The notes: generated by a model from the letters alone, not told the origin. A stretch of 64,000 bases of DNA from Nocardia lijiangensis NBRC 108240 (GCF_001613045.1 NZ_BDBP01000053.1:1-64000), one strand, 5' to 3'; shown: positions 9,901 through 17,794, counted from the stretch's first letter. Program-made: numbers and translations.

Positions 9901-11014
9901 GGCCGCGCTCACCCCGCGCGCCGAACCGCTGCGCACGGGACTGGCCAGGGAGCTGTCCCGGCTCGGATCGGTGACGATCACGCCGAACGACCTCGACCCC
10001 GCCGCGCTGCCCGACCACCTGCGCATGACCTTCGCCGCCGTCGACACCCGTGGCCGGGTGCTCGCCAAGGGCAAGAGCCTCGCCGCGCTGAAGACCGAAC
10101 TCGCCGAACAGGTGTCGGCCTCGGTGGCCCGGGCGACCGCGGGCGCCGAGCGCGCCGCGGCGACGGTGTGGACCTCGGAGTCCCTCGGCACCGTCGAGCC
10201 GACGGTGCGGCGGAAGGTCGCCGGGCAGACCGTGACCGGGTATCCCGCGCTGGTGCCCGAGGGCGAGGGCGTCGCGGTGCGCGTGCTCAGCTCCCCCGCC
10301 GAACAGGCCGCCGCCATGCGGGCGGGCACCCGCACCCTGGTGCTGCACGCGATTCCGACCTCGGTGCGCACCGTCACGTCGGGGCTCTCGCCCACGGATC
10401 GCCTTGCGCTGAGCCAGAATCCGTACGGTTCGCTGGAGGGGTTGGTCGACGACTGCCGCGCCGCGGCCGCCGACGAGCTGATCGCGAGCGCGGGCGGCCC
10501 GGTGCACAGCCCGGACCGCTTCGAGGCGCTCGTCGCCGCGATCCGTCCCCGGCTGGCCACCGAGGTCGCCCGCCTCATCCGGTCGGTGGTGCCGGTCCTG
10601 GCCGAAGCACACCTGGTGACGTCGGCGCTGGGTGGCGCCGCGGAGCGCGACATCGCCGAGGATGTCCGGCACCAGCTCGACGATCTGGTCTTTCCCGGCT
10701 TCGTCTCCGAATGGGGCAGCGCCCGCCTGCGGGACCTCCCCCGCTACTTGCGCGCCGCGGTGACCCGGCTGGAGTCGCTGCCCGGTTCCGCCGTCCGCGA
10801 CCGGCAGGGCATGGCCGAACTCGACCGCGTCCTCGCCGCGTACGACCGCTTGCTCGCCGCACTGCCCGAAGGGCGCAAGCAAGCGCCCGACGTCACCGAG
10901 ATCTGGTGGATGACAGAGGAATTCCGGGTGAGCTTGTTCGCCCAGAAGCTCGGCACGCCCTATCCGGTGTCTGCCAAGCGGATCGAGAAAGCGATCGCCG
11001 CGATCCGCCGTTGA
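6935..11014 (+). CDS. hrpA: ATP-dependent RNA helicase HrpA (DEAH box)
   Basis: A 1,359-residue DEAH-box helicase. Motif I is GETGSGKT (92-99), motif II is DEAH (189-192), followed by SAT and the QRSGRCGRV motif VI, a helicase-associated/OB region and the long C-terminal DUF3418 domain characteristic of HrpA. Length agrees with the ~1,300-residue bacterial family. HrpA unwinds RNA and in E. coli acts on stalled ribosomes and fimbrial mRNA. A low-complexity Ser/Ala/Arg/Gly stretch at about residues 619-670 separates the helicase core from the C-terminal part. The ATG at 6935 starts just before the conserved N-terminal helix; upstream in-frame sequence is antisense to the aminotransferase. Confidence 0.93.
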   Translation: MTRTADTGTRALRTRLANLSLRDEYRLRRRLDRARGTDLDEIAADITAAELRMEARRAAVPQIRYPEQLPVSARRDDIAKAIADNQVVIVAGETGSGKTTQIPKICLELGRGLRGAIGHTQPRRLAARTVAERIAEELGTELGDVIGYTVRFTDQASERTLVKLMTDGILLAEIQRDRLLRRYDTIIIDEAHERSLNIDFLLGYLKQLLPRRPDLKVIITSATIDPELFARHFADEKGTPAPIVEVSGRSYPVEIRYRPLSLELPAADEDDEDTRVVDRDPVDAIGDAVRELFAEGDGDVLVFLSGEREIRDTADALRDLKLPRTEILPLYARLSTAEQHRVFQQHTGRRVVLATNVAETSLTVPGIRYVIDPGTARISRYSMRTKVQRLPIEPVSQASARQRSGRCGRVADGIAIRLYAEDDFESRSAFTEPEILRTNLAAVILQMTALGLGDIENFPFVEAPDKRAIRDGIALLEELGALARGAASPDAALALTPVGREMAQLPVDPRMARMLVQANGNGCLAEVLIVVAALSIQDVRERPAEFQQAADTKHARFLVEGSDFLAYLRLWDYLTEQRKSLSSNQFRRMCREEFLHYLRIREWQDLHGQLRTITKGLGWSADGRGARSDSAATESAPADRGDDSAASNRSGRRRGGRGTAKASDVPVVVAENDGLPWDSIAIHQSLLAGMLSHIGVREAESREFLGARGAKFMIFPGSSLAKKPPRWVMAAELVETSRLFGRIAARVEPEWAERLAGDLVKRTYSEPHWSAKRGAARAYERVTLYGVPLVTSRPVDYGRIDPEVSRELFLRHALVQGEWQTKHEFFHRNRELLDDVADLEHRARRRDILVDDEVLFEFYDQRVPAEVVSARHFDSWWRTAKRKDPALLDFSKSTVVNENAAALDPTAFPDAWRQGELSFPLTYQFEPGQEDDGVTVRIPVEQLAHVRAVGFDWLVPGMREELAAAMIKTLPKTLRRSVVPAPDFAAAALAALTPRAEPLRTGLARELSRLGSVTITPNDLDPAALPDHLRMTFAAVDTRGRVLAKGKSLAALKTELAEQVSASVARATAGAERAAATVWTSESLGTVEPTVRRKVAGQTVTGYPALVPEGEGVAVRVLSSPAEQAAAMRAGTRTLVLHAIPTSVRTVTSGLSPTDRLALSQNPYGSLEGLVDDCRAAAADELIASAGGPVHSPDRFEALVAAIRPRLATEVARLIRSVVPVLAEAHLVTSALGGAAERDIAEDVRHQLDDLVFPGFVSEWGSARLRDLPRYLRAAVTRLESLPGSAVRDRQGMAELDRVLAAYDRLLAALPEGRKQAPDVTEIWWMTEEFRVSLFAQKLGTPYPVSAKRIEKAIAAIRR

Positions 11015-11042
11015 GGGCCTGCGTGTAGCCCGTCAGACACCA

Positions 11043-11071
11043 GAGCCCGCCGGATTCGTTCCGGCGGGCTC
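11043..11071. terminator. Bidirectional terminator hairpin, hrpA/nrdR
   Basis: A perfect 11-bp stem (GAGCCCGCCGG and its complement) with a 7-nt loop lies between the convergent hrpA and nrdR genes. No long T tract follows, as is common in actinobacteria. Confidence 0.8.
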
Positions 11072-11084
11072 GGATGTCGGCGGA

Positions 11085-11555
11085 TCAGTCCGCGGCGACG
11101 CTCGCCGCGGCGCGCGCCTCGCGCATCTGCTGGATCTCGCGTTCGAAATCCTCGGCGGAGGTGAAGGACCGGTAGACGGAGGCGAAGCGCAGATAGGCGA
11201 CCTCGTCGAGGTCGCGCAGCGGGCCGAGGATGGCGAGACCGACCTCGTGGCTCGGCACCTCCGGCGAACCCGTCGCGCGCACGGCATCCTCCACCTGCTG
11301 GGCCAGCAGGTTCAGGGCGTCGTCGTCGACCTCGCGGCCTTGGCAGGCGCGCCGCACGCCGCGGATGACCTTCTCCCGGCTGAACGGTTCGGTGACGCCG
11401 CTGCGCTTGACCACGGACAGGATGGCGGTCTCGACCGTGGTGAAACGCCGCCCACAGTTCGGGCAGGAACGTCGACGGCGGATGGCCGCGCCTTCCTCGG
11501 CCTCGCGCGAGTCGACCACCCGCGAGTCAGGGTGTCGGCAGTACGGGCAATGCAT
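11085..11555 (-). CDS. nrdR: Transcriptional repressor NrdR
   Basis: A 156-residue protein with an N-terminal zinc ribbon (C3, C6, C31, C34 in MHCPYCRHPDSRVVDSR and SCPNCGRRFTT) followed by an ATP-cone domain (about 46-136, GVTEPFSREKVIRGVRRAC). NrdR senses ATP/dATP and represses ribonucleotide reductase genes. The start at 11555 is fixed by the MHCPYC motif; a longer in-frame start adds residues that the family lacks. In mycobacteria nrdR is likewise a near neighbour of lexA. No ribonucleotide reductase gene is present in the window. Confidence 0.95.
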   Translation of the reverse strand: MHCPYCRHPDSRVVDSREAEEGAAIRRRRSCPNCGRRFTTVETAILSVVKRSGVTEPFSREKVIRGVRRACQGREVDDDALNLLAQQVEDAVRATGSPEVPSHEVGLAILGPLRDLDEVAYLRFASVYRSFTSAEDFEREIQQMREARAAASVAAD

Positions 11556-11588
11556 CCGAGAGATCCTTCGTCGATGGACCCGGCACAA

Positions 11589-11615
11589 GGTATACCCCTT
11601 GACACGCGGTATACC
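11589..11615. promoter_or_regulatory. Two GGTATACC palindromes upstream of nrdR
   Basis: The 8-bp palindrome GGTATACC occurs at 11589-11596 and again at 11608-11615, 19 bp apart, 34-60 bp upstream of the nrdR start. Neither copy matches the NrdR box consensus well. They may be an operator or -10-like elements; function is inferred from position only. Confidence 0.35.
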
Positions 11616-11674
11616 TCCCTAGCCCTTCGAGAATACCCGGGTCGTTACCGGGCGTTTCGCCCGGCGGGGCCGCA

Positions 11675-12922
11675 TCACTCGACCAACTGCCACCGAGCGG
11701 TCAGATCGGCCAGCAGTTCGGGCAGGCGCGGGACCAGCCTGCCACGGGCGAGCTTGTTCCAGAACGACTCGCCGAGCACCGCCCCGGCGAGCACGGGGTC
11801 GGTCTCCATGTCGATGTGGCGCGGCACCAGGTCACCCATGATGTAGGTCCAGCGGTCCTCCCGGTCGGCCCAGTTGAAGGCGGGCAGCGCGGTGCGCAGC
11901 GCCATCGGCCGTCCGCCGAGGTCGGCGCGCACGGTGGCCGGAGCGAAGACGCCCGGCGCGCGCACGCCCGGCACCGCGGGCTTGCCCGCGATGGTGCTGA
12001 CGTAGGTGAGCACCCGCCCGATGCCATCGCGGCCCGCGGCGGTGACGTCCCACTGGTCGGCGACGACGTGGTTCTGCTCCCGGTCGGTCATGCGGATCAG
12101 CGCGTCGATGTAGCCGTCGCGGGTGCCCGACGTGATCGACTGCCACGCGGCGCGGATGCCGGCGTCGATGATGCCCGCGGCGTACATCTCGTCGATGCCC
12201 GGCATGCCCAGCGCGACAAAGGCTTCGTGCATCGGAACGAGGTCGGTGAAGATGTGTTTCTGCATGATCATCAGCCGGGTCTGGTACCAGGCGACGTCCT
12301 CGGCGGACAGGCGCGCGCCCTCGGTGGCCAGCAGCCGGAGGTCGGCGGGCAGCTCGCCCACCAGTTCCTCCGGGGTCCCGCGCAGCAGATCGGCGACCGT
12401 GTTGCCGAGCTGATGGATGCCGGGCACGTCGAGGACGACGCCGACATCGCTCATGTCGAAGAAACCCGAGGCGAACGAGCCGCCCGCGATCCCCGCCAGA
12501 CCGGCCCAGTAGAACTCCGGATGCGTCGTGGTCAGCCGCAGGTAGTTGACGTACACCTGGTTGAACGTGCGCTCGTTGGCCCGCACGCCGCGACTCGGAT
12601 CCCAGCCCGCCAGGTCGATCGCGGCGTTGCCGGTGGCCACCACGAGCCAGTACTGATGCAGCAGTGTCGCATAGCGTTCCGGTGCGATGCCGTCGGAACG
12701 CGCCCCGTCCAGCGCCGTGCGCAGCGTCGGTTCGTCCAGTGGCAGCGCGGGATTCAGGCCGCCGCCGTGCTCACCGTCGCCGTTCACCGACGGAAGATCG
12801 AGATAGCCCAGGTAGGCCGGCGTGGCGTTGGCGGCGGGAATCGCGCCGAGCCCCAAGAGAAGACAGAAGAACAGACCGGCGAAAGCCCGGAGCGCGCCGC
12901 CCGCGGTGTGTCGATGCGTCAT
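11675..12922 (-). CDS. Secreted protein of unknown function
   Basis: A 415-residue protein starting at MTHRHTAGG. Residues ~10-33 form a signal peptide (ALRAFAGLFFCLLLGLGAIPAANA) with a predicted cleavage after ANA. The mature part is largely helical, with no motif I can assign; it has conserved-looking segments WAGLAGIAGGSFASGFFDMSD and HIFTDLVPMHEAFVALG. It is a single gene between nrdR and the SOS pair. It does not show a lipobox, a transmembrane anchor after the signal peptide, or a catalytic signature of a known hydrolase. Probably an actinobacterial secreted family. Confidence 0.75.
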   Translation of the reverse strand: MTHRHTAGGALRAFAGLFFCLLLGLGAIPAANATPAYLGYLDLPSVNGDGEHGGGLNPALPLDEPTLRTALDGARSDGIAPERYATLLHQYWLVVATGNAAIDLAGWDPSRGVRANERTFNQVYVNYLRLTTTHPEFYWAGLAGIAGGSFASGFFDMSDVGVVLDVPGIHQLGNTVADLLRGTPEELVGELPADLRLLATEGARLSAEDVAWYQTRLMIMQKHIFTDLVPMHEAFVALGMPGIDEMYAAGIIDAGIRAAWQSITSGTRDGYIDALIRMTDREQNHVVADQWDVTAAGRDGIGRVLTYVSTIAGKPAVPGVRAPGVFAPATVRADLGGRPMALRTALPAFNWADREDRWTYIMGDLVPRHIDMETDPVLAGAVLGESFWNKLARGRLVPRLPELLADLTARWQLVE

Positions 12923-13129
12923 TGCACGAAGTCCCGAAATCGTTCGAGGCAAATGTTGCCTGGGTCACGTTTTCAGCACAGTAGCAACGTGTTCTAGTTG
13001 TAGATCGAGATTTTCGGCCACGCCGACTGGCCGACTCCGTGGATGATCAACCCGTGTCGGCGCGCGAAACCTGCTCGCCCTCCGACGAATCGGAGGGGCG
13101 GCCGCCGAATCGGCGTCGCATCCGGTGAA

Positions 13130-13564
13130 TCAGCGTGGCAGGCCGCCGTAGGCCGGTTGCTGTTCGATTTCGGCGGGGATCGAGGTCGAGAACTCGGGGA
13201 CGACGACAGTGCCCGCCCGCCAGTGCGCCAACCCCAGCAGTGCCGCGACCACCAGCGCGCTCAGCAGTGCCGCGACCGCGAGCACCGCGAATCCCAGTTG
13301 CGCCTGCTCCACACTCGGCGCCGGATGCACGCGGCGCGGCCGCCGGGCCGCGTGGATGCGCACAGGCCGGCGCCGATACAGTTCCACCGCACCGCCGGGC
13401 CTGCTCGCCCGCGGGCGGCGATCCGCCACCGCGCGAACGGCGCGCAGTCCGCCGCGGTGCGCGCGCCGCACCCGCGGCACGGAGTCGAAGACCGGATTGC
13501 CGACCGGATGCCCTGATTCCGGAGCGGATTCGGTGGAGCGGATTTCGCGGATCGCTGTGTTCAT
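13130..13564 (-). CDS. ChiZ/DivS-like SOS membrane protein without LysM domain
   Basis: A 144-residue protein with an Arg/Pro-rich cytoplasmic region, one transmembrane segment at about residues 96-117 (LGFAVLAVAALLSALVVAALLGLAHW) and a short external tail. It is divergent from lexA and shares its LexA boxes, the position occupied in mycobacteria by Rv2719c (ChiZ) and in corynebacteria by DivS, SOS-induced division inhibitors. Rv2719c ends in a LysM domain; here the tail after the membrane segment is only ~27 residues and has no LysM signature. Function as a division inhibitor is inferred from position, topology and regulation. The start ATG at 13564 has a GGAGG site. Confidence 0.7.
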   Translation of the reverse strand: MNTAIREIRSTESAPESGHPVGNPVFDSVPRVRRAHRGGLRAVRAVADRRPRASRPGGAVELYRRRPVRIHAARRPRRVHPAPSVEQAQLGFAVLAVAALLSALVVAALLGLAHWRAGTVVVPEFSTSIPAEIEQQPAYGGLPR

Positions 13565-13616
13565 CGGACAAACCTCCGTGTGGACGCTGGCGAGATGGCT
13601 CGAAGGGAGTCGCTTT

Positions 13617-13632
13617 TCGATCACATGTTCGA
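13617..13632. promoter_or_regulatory. LexA (SOS) box 1
   Basis: TCGATCACATGTTCGA matches the mycobacterial SOS box TCGAAC-N4-GTTCGA with one mismatch. It lies 53 bp upstream of the ChiZ-like gene start. Confidence 0.8.
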
Positions 13633-13647
13633 AGAACTGATGTTCGA
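13632..13647. promoter_or_regulatory. LexA (SOS) box 2
   Basis: AAGAACTGATGTTCGA has an intact right half (GTTCGA) and two mismatches in the left half of the SOS consensus. It abuts box 1, sharing one base. Confidence 0.6.
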
Positions 13648-13696
13648 TTTCTACCACGTGCCCTCGCCGAAGTCAGCACGAAACGCCCGACATGCG

Positions 13697-13712
13697 TCGA
13701 ACAGATGTTTGA
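13697..13712. promoter_or_regulatory. LexA (SOS) box 3
   Basis: TCGAACAGATGTTTGA differs from the SOS consensus at one position. It lies 62 bp upstream of the lexA start and should mediate lexA autoregulation. Confidence 0.85.
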
Positions 13713-13773
13713 AACCTGAGCGTGACCGGACTAAATTCGAGAAGCGACATCAACGACAGGAAAGGCGGTTGCG

Positions 13774-14505
13774 GTGAGCCACACAGACGACACGGGCGAG
13801 GAGAGCGGAGTCGGCGGCGAGCCGTCGCCGACCGGGGCAGATCTCACCGTGCGTCAGCGCAAGGTGCTGGAGGTCATCCGGACCTCGGTGAGCGAGCGCG
13901 GCTACCCGCCGAGCATCCGCGAGATCGGCGACGCGGTCGGATTGACCTCCACCTCGTCGGTCGCCCATCAACTCCGGGCCTTGGAGCGCAAGGGCTATTT
14001 ACGCCGCGACCCCAACCGCCCCCGCGCGGTCGACGTTCGCGGACTCGACGAGGCGGTGCGCGCGGTGACCAGCCTGCCCGGCGCCGCGCTCGAGGACGCC
14101 GACGCCGCGGCGATCGATCCGAACCGCCCGACGCCGACGTTCGTTCCGGTGCTCGGCCGGATCGCCGCCGGTGGGCCGATCCTCGCCGAGCAGGCCGTGG
14201 AGGACGTGTTCCCGCTGCCGCGCGAACTCGTCGGCGACGGTTCGCTGTTCCTGCTGAAGGTCGTCGGCCAGTCCATGGTCGACGCCGCCATCTGCGACGG
14301 CGACTGGGTGGTCGTCCGCCAGCAGAACGTCGCCGACAACGGCGACATCGTGGCCGCGATGATCGAGGGCGAGGCCACGGTGAAGACCTTCAAGCGCAGC
14401 GGCAGGGACGTCTGGCTGATGCCGCACAACCCGTTGTTCGAGCCGATTCCGGGTAACGACGCCCGCATCCTCGGCAAGGTTGTGACGGTCATCCGCAAGA
14501 TCTAG
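13774..14505 (+). CDS. lexA: LexA repressor
   Basis: A 243-residue LexA. The winged helix-turn-helix spans about 24-88 (SIREIGDAVGLTSTSSVAHQ), the self-cleavage site is Ala132-Gly133 in GRIAAGG, and the Ser/Lys dyad is S167 (GQSMVD) and K204 (ATVKTF). It represses DNA-damage genes until RecA filaments stimulate its autocleavage. The GTG start at 13774 follows AGGAAAGG. Three SOS boxes lie in the 209-bp divergent region. The N-terminal ~24 residues are acidic and variable, as in other Nocardiaceae LexA proteins. Confidence 0.96.
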   Translation: MSHTDDTGEESGVGGEPSPTGADLTVRQRKVLEVIRTSVSERGYPPSIREIGDAVGLTSTSSVAHQLRALERKGYLRRDPNRPRAVDVRGLDEAVRAVTSLPGAALEDADAAAIDPNRPTPTFVPVLGRIAAGGPILAEQAVEDVFPLPRELVGDGSLFLLKVVGQSMVDAAICDGDWVVVRQQNVADNGDIVAAMIEGEATVKTFKRSGRDVWLMPHNPLFEPIPGNDARILGKVVTVIRKI

Positions 14506-14528
14506 CGGAACAGCCGGACGTCGTCCGC

Positions 14529-14552
14529 GCTCCGGCCGCGCACGGCCGGAGC
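14529..14552 (+). terminator. Terminator hairpin after lexA
   Basis: A perfect 10-bp stem, GCTCCGGCCG with its complement, and a 4-nt loop (CGCA) start 23 bp after the lexA stop codon. A second inverted repeat (14571-14580 with 14596-14605, TGCCCGCCGC, 15-nt loop) follows it and may stop transcription from the convergent methyltransferase gene. Confidence 0.75.
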
Positions 14553-14771
14553 GAAGGCGGAGGCCCGGAATGCCCGCCGCGGGAACGGAATTCCTGCGGC
14601 GGGCACCCGTTCCAGCGCCGGAAGGCGCGAATGAACGAGGCCGATTCGGCGCAGCCGAGACGGCTCGCGATTGTTCGGTGGTCAGGTGCGTGTGGCCGAC
14701 CAATTCCCCACGCGCTCGGCGCACGAAACTCGCGAATTCCCTTCGAAGAGAAGGGCGATCACGCCGCAGCG

Positions 14772-15581
14772 CTATCCCGCGGTGCGCACGTGGGCGATCG
14801 CGGGCGGGATGTCGCGCAGCACCGGCACCCGCTCGAACAGCGGCAGCGTGGCGGGCAGCGGTCCGTGCGACGGACTGTACGACGAGACCGTCACCTCCGT
14901 GACCTTCGGGCTCCACGAGCGCACCAGGGCCGCGATGCCGCTGCGCCGGACGCCCCACGGCATCGGCGGCGCCTCATAGTGCGGAGTCTTGTGGAAGCCG
15001 CGCACCGTCTTGCGGGAGAACCAGGGCGGGATGGTGTCGAACATCAACTCGACGCCAGGGAATCGGTCCAGGATCGTGGAGCACAGCTGCCGCACCTGCT
15101 CCGGTTCGAAGTACATGAAAAGCCCCTGCGCCGTGACGAATACGCCGCGCGCCGGATCCACCTCGTCCAGCCAGGCGGTGTCCAGCGCGCTCACGGCCAA
15201 GTGCCTGCATCGCCCACTCGGCGGCAGGAATCGTTCGCGCACCGCGATCGCGTCCGGCACGTCCACGCACAGCCACCGCACCTGCCCGTCGTCGCAGCGC
15301 TGGAACTGCGTCTCGAGTCCGGCCGCGAGTTCCACCACCGTGCCGCCGGGGTGCGCCGCGAGCCAGGGCCGCAGCACCGCGTCGAACTTCTTCGACCGCA
15401 CCGCATGCGTGCCGTCCGGCTTGCCGAAAGTCCGCTCGTAGTCGAAGGCGATGGCATCGTAGATCCGCTCGCAGTCCGGGTCGCGCAGGATCGCGTCGGG
15501 CCGTTTGGACTCGGCGGCTCGATTGTGCAGGGTCCAGAGCATGGTCAGCGGGATACCGTCGAGTTCGACGTCGGCGCCCAT
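14772..15581 (-). CDS. LCM-type SAM-dependent methyltransferase
   Basis: A 269-residue class I methyltransferase of the leucine carboxyl methyltransferase/TcmP-like group. The SAM-binding motif is VVELAAGLETQFQR (about 82-95), followed by the acidic VDVPDAIAVRERF segment and FVTAQGLFMYFEPEQV. Related proteins O-methylate polyketides or small acids in actinobacteria. The substrate is unknown and there is no biosynthetic cluster around it. It is transcribed toward lexA, behind its own short upstream region. Confidence 0.8.
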   Translation of the reverse strand: MGADVELDGIPLTMLWTLHNRAAESKRPDAILRDPDCERIYDAIAFDYERTFGKPDGTHAVRSKKFDAVLRPWLAAHPGGTVVELAAGLETQFQRCDDGQVRWLCVDVPDAIAVRERFLPPSGRCRHLAVSALDTAWLDEVDPARGVFVTAQGLFMYFEPEQVRQLCSTILDRFPGVELMFDTIPPWFSRKTVRGFHKTPHYEAPPMPWGVRRSGIAALVRSWSPKVTEVTVSSYSPSHGPLPATLPLFERVPVLRDIPPAIAHVRTAG

Positions 15582-15739
15582 GGGTTCGTCCTCTCACTCG
15601 GTCGGCCGGCGTCACCCGCGCACCCCGGCCGCAATAGTGAAATCAATGTTCAAGAAGAACTAAGGACAACCTAACTCAGGCCCGTTGCCTGCGCAACGAC
15701 TTCGATTCTCCGCCCTGGCACCCGTCGGCGACAGCCGGT

Positions 15740-16657
15740 TCAGTCGAACGATTCGGCGCGTTCGGCGATGTCGGCCAGCAGCTTCGCCGCACCGGCGAGC
15801 GGAAACCTCGGACGCCAGATCGCGCGGAACCGCCTGGTCAGCGCGGTGGAATCGGCCAGAGGCACCTCGACGAGCGTCCCGCTCTCGAGCTCGGGCGCGG
15901 CGATCAATCTGCTGAGCACCGCGGGCGCCAGTGCCGTCCGCGCGGCGGCGATGATCGTGGCCGCCGAGCCCAGTTCCGCGGCCGGTCTGGCGGGCTCGCC
16001 ATAGCCGCTGAGCACCTCCCAGACAGCGTCGCGGGTCCCCGAACCCGCCTCCCGCCACAGCAGCGGGGTGGCGGCCAGCTCGCGCAGCGACATCGCCCGG
16101 CGGCGGCGCGCCCACGGATGGGTGGGAGCGACCACGACAACGAGTTCGTCCGCGCCGAGCACCCGGCTACCGAGATCCGCGGGCGGGTGCGGACCCTCGA
16201 CGAACCCGATGTCGGCGGCCTCGCGGCGGACCAGTTCCAGCACCTGACTGCTGTTGGCCACCTCCAAGGCGACCGCCACTTCGGGGTGGACATTGCGCAG
16301 CGCCTGCAACCACTGCGGAATCCGATGGTCGGCAATCGTTTTGGAGGCGGCGATGCGCAGCCGGGGAACGGCGCCCGCGCGCAGGGCGGCCACCGCCACA
16401 CCGAAGGAGCGGGCGGCCTCGAGCACCGGGCGCGCGTGATCGACCACCGCGCGGCCCGCCTCGGTCAGCGCCGAACCGGTCGGCCCGCGGTCCAGCAGCC
16501 GCAGGTGCAGCCTGCGTTCCAGCGCGCTGATGCGCATGCTGGCGGCGGGCTGACTGATGCCGTGGCGGCGGGCGGCCGCGCCGAGGCTGCCGAGTTCGGC
16601 GACGGAGACGAGCAGATCGAGGACATCCAGATCGGGCGTCCCCGGCGGCAACGTCAT
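15740..16657 (-). CDS. LysR-family transcriptional regulator
   Basis: A 305-residue LysR protein: winged helix-turn-helix at about 10-66 (GSLGAAARRHGISQPAASMRISALERRL) and a type 2 periplasmic-binding-like effector domain (LRIAASKTIADHRIPQWLQ). It is divergent from a YeiH-type transporter gene, a pairing seen for YeiE/CysB-like regulators. A perfect inverted repeat in the shared region (16705-16721) is the likely operator. The ATG at 16657 was preferred over an upstream GTG at 16705 because the domain begins at LDVLDLLVSVAE. Confidence 0.85.
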   Translation of the reverse strand: MTLPPGTPDLDVLDLLVSVAELGSLGAAARRHGISQPAASMRISALERRLHLRLLDRGPTGSALTEAGRAVVDHARPVLEAARSFGVAVAALRAGAVPRLRIAASKTIADHRIPQWLQALRNVHPEVAVALEVANSSQVLELVRREAADIGFVEGPHPPADLGSRVLGADELVVVVAPTHPWARRRRAMSLRELAATPLLWREAGSGTRDAVWEVLSGYGEPARPAAELGSAATIIAAARTALAPAVLSRLIAAPELESGTLVEVPLADSTALTRRFRAIWRPRFPLAGAAKLLADIAERAESFD

Positions 16658-16704
16658 GAGGACCGAGGATAGGCCCGGCGGTGGCACCGGGCGAGACGGG
16701 TGCA

Positions 16705-16721
16705 CATAAGCGAATCTTATG
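16705..16721. promoter_or_regulatory. LysR-type operator between lysR and yeiH
   Basis: CATAAG-CGAAT-CTTATG is a perfect 6-bp inverted repeat with a 5-bp spacer. It contains the ATA...TAT symmetry of LysR T-N11-A sites and lies 48 bp from the regulator start and 36 bp from the transporter start. Confidence 0.7.
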
Positions 16722-16756
16722 GGGTCCTCGGAAAGCGCTCTCTACCTGGGCACCGT

Positions 16757-17794
16757 ATGCCGCGCGATGGTGAAAGCGTGTGCTGCTCACCTCGTCTTCT
16801 GCCCGGGCTCGCGCTGGTCGCCGGGCTTGCCACCGTCGCGACACTGATCGGCCGGATTGCGCCTGCCATCGGCGCTCCGGTGGTCGCGCTGGGTGCGGGC
16901 GCGCTGGTCGGACTCGCGCGCAGGCGGTCGGTCGACGAGGGCGGCGTCTTCGGGCCCGGACTCGCGTTGACGCGGCAGCACGTGCTCGGGTTCGCCATCG
17001 TGCTGCTCGGTCTGGGGCTGCCGTTCGGCGCGGTGCTGAGCGTTGGGCGGCAGACGGCGGTGGTGCTGGTCGGCACCGTCGTCGCCGCGGCGGTCGCCGC
17101 GGTGGTGGTCGGCAGGCTGCTCGCTCTCGATCGAGAGTCGGCGACCTTGGTCGCGGTCGGGACGACGATCTGCGGTGCGTCGGCGATCGCGGCGGCGACC
17201 GCGGTCATCAAACCGGACCGGGAGCGGGTGGCCTACGCGCTCGGCACCATTTTCGTCTTCAATGTCCTTGCCGTGCTGATCTTTCCGCCGCTCGGCCGGA
17301 TGCTCGGCATGTCCGAGGAGGCGTTCGGGCTGTGGGCGGGCACGGCGATCAACGACACCTCCTCGGTACTGGCGGCGGGCGCGATCTTCGGCCCCGCCGC
17401 GGCGCAGTTCGCGGTGATCGTGAAACTGGTGCGCAGCTTGCTGATCGTGCCGATGTGCGTGGGGTTGCATCTCGGTCAGCGCGGGCGGGCTGGGCAGTCC
17501 GGCGCGGAGAGCAATGGCAACCACGCCGCATGGCGGGTGATACCGCTGTTCGTGGTGCTCTTCGTGGCGGCCTCGGTGATCGCCGGGTTCGGGTTGGTGC
17601 CCGAATCGTGGTCCGGGCCGCTGGGCAAGGTGAGCGCATGGTTGATCGCGGCGGTGCTGGCAGCGATCGGGACGTCGCTCTCGTGGCAACGGGTTCGCTC
17701 TGCTGGCTTGCGGCCGCTGGTTTTCGGCGGGGCTCTCGGACTGGTGCTCGCGGTGACGTGCTTGGGTTTGCAGCAGCTCACCGGGTGGCTCTGA
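16757..17794 (+). CDS. YeiH-family putative sulfate exporter
   Basis: A 345-residue integral membrane protein with about ten hydrophobic segments, matching the PF03601 (YeiH/UPF0324) family: FAIVLLGLGLPFGAVL, VGTTICGASAIAAATAVIKPD, WAGTAINDTSSVLAAGAIFGP. The ICGASAI and DTSSV signatures are characteristic. Members are annotated as sulfate or small-acid exporters, largely without biochemical proof. The start at 16757 was chosen as the first ATG before the first membrane segment. Divergent from its likely LysR regulator. Confidence 0.85.
   Translation: MPRDGESVCCSPRLLPGLALVAGLATVATLIGRIAPAIGAPVVALGAGALVGLARRRSVDEGGVFGPGLALTRQHVLGFAIVLLGLGLPFGAVLSVGRQTAVVLVGTVVAAAVAAVVVGRLLALDRESATLVAVGTTICGASAIAAATAVIKPDRERVAYALGTIFVFNVLAVLIFPPLGRMLGMSEEAFGLWAGTAINDTSSVLAAGAIFGPAAAQFAVIVKLVRSLLIVPMCVGLHLGQRGRAGQSGAESNGNHAAWRVIPLFVVLFVAASVIAGFGLVPESWSGPLGKVSAWLIAAVLAAIGTSLSWQRVRSAGLRPLVFGGALGLVLAVTCLGLQQLTGWL

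Noticed and set aside
8644..11028. A 794-codon frame inside hrpA, same strand
   Set aside because: It is the +1 frame of hrpA, extremely Arg-rich, and contains none of the helicase or DUF3418 motifs.
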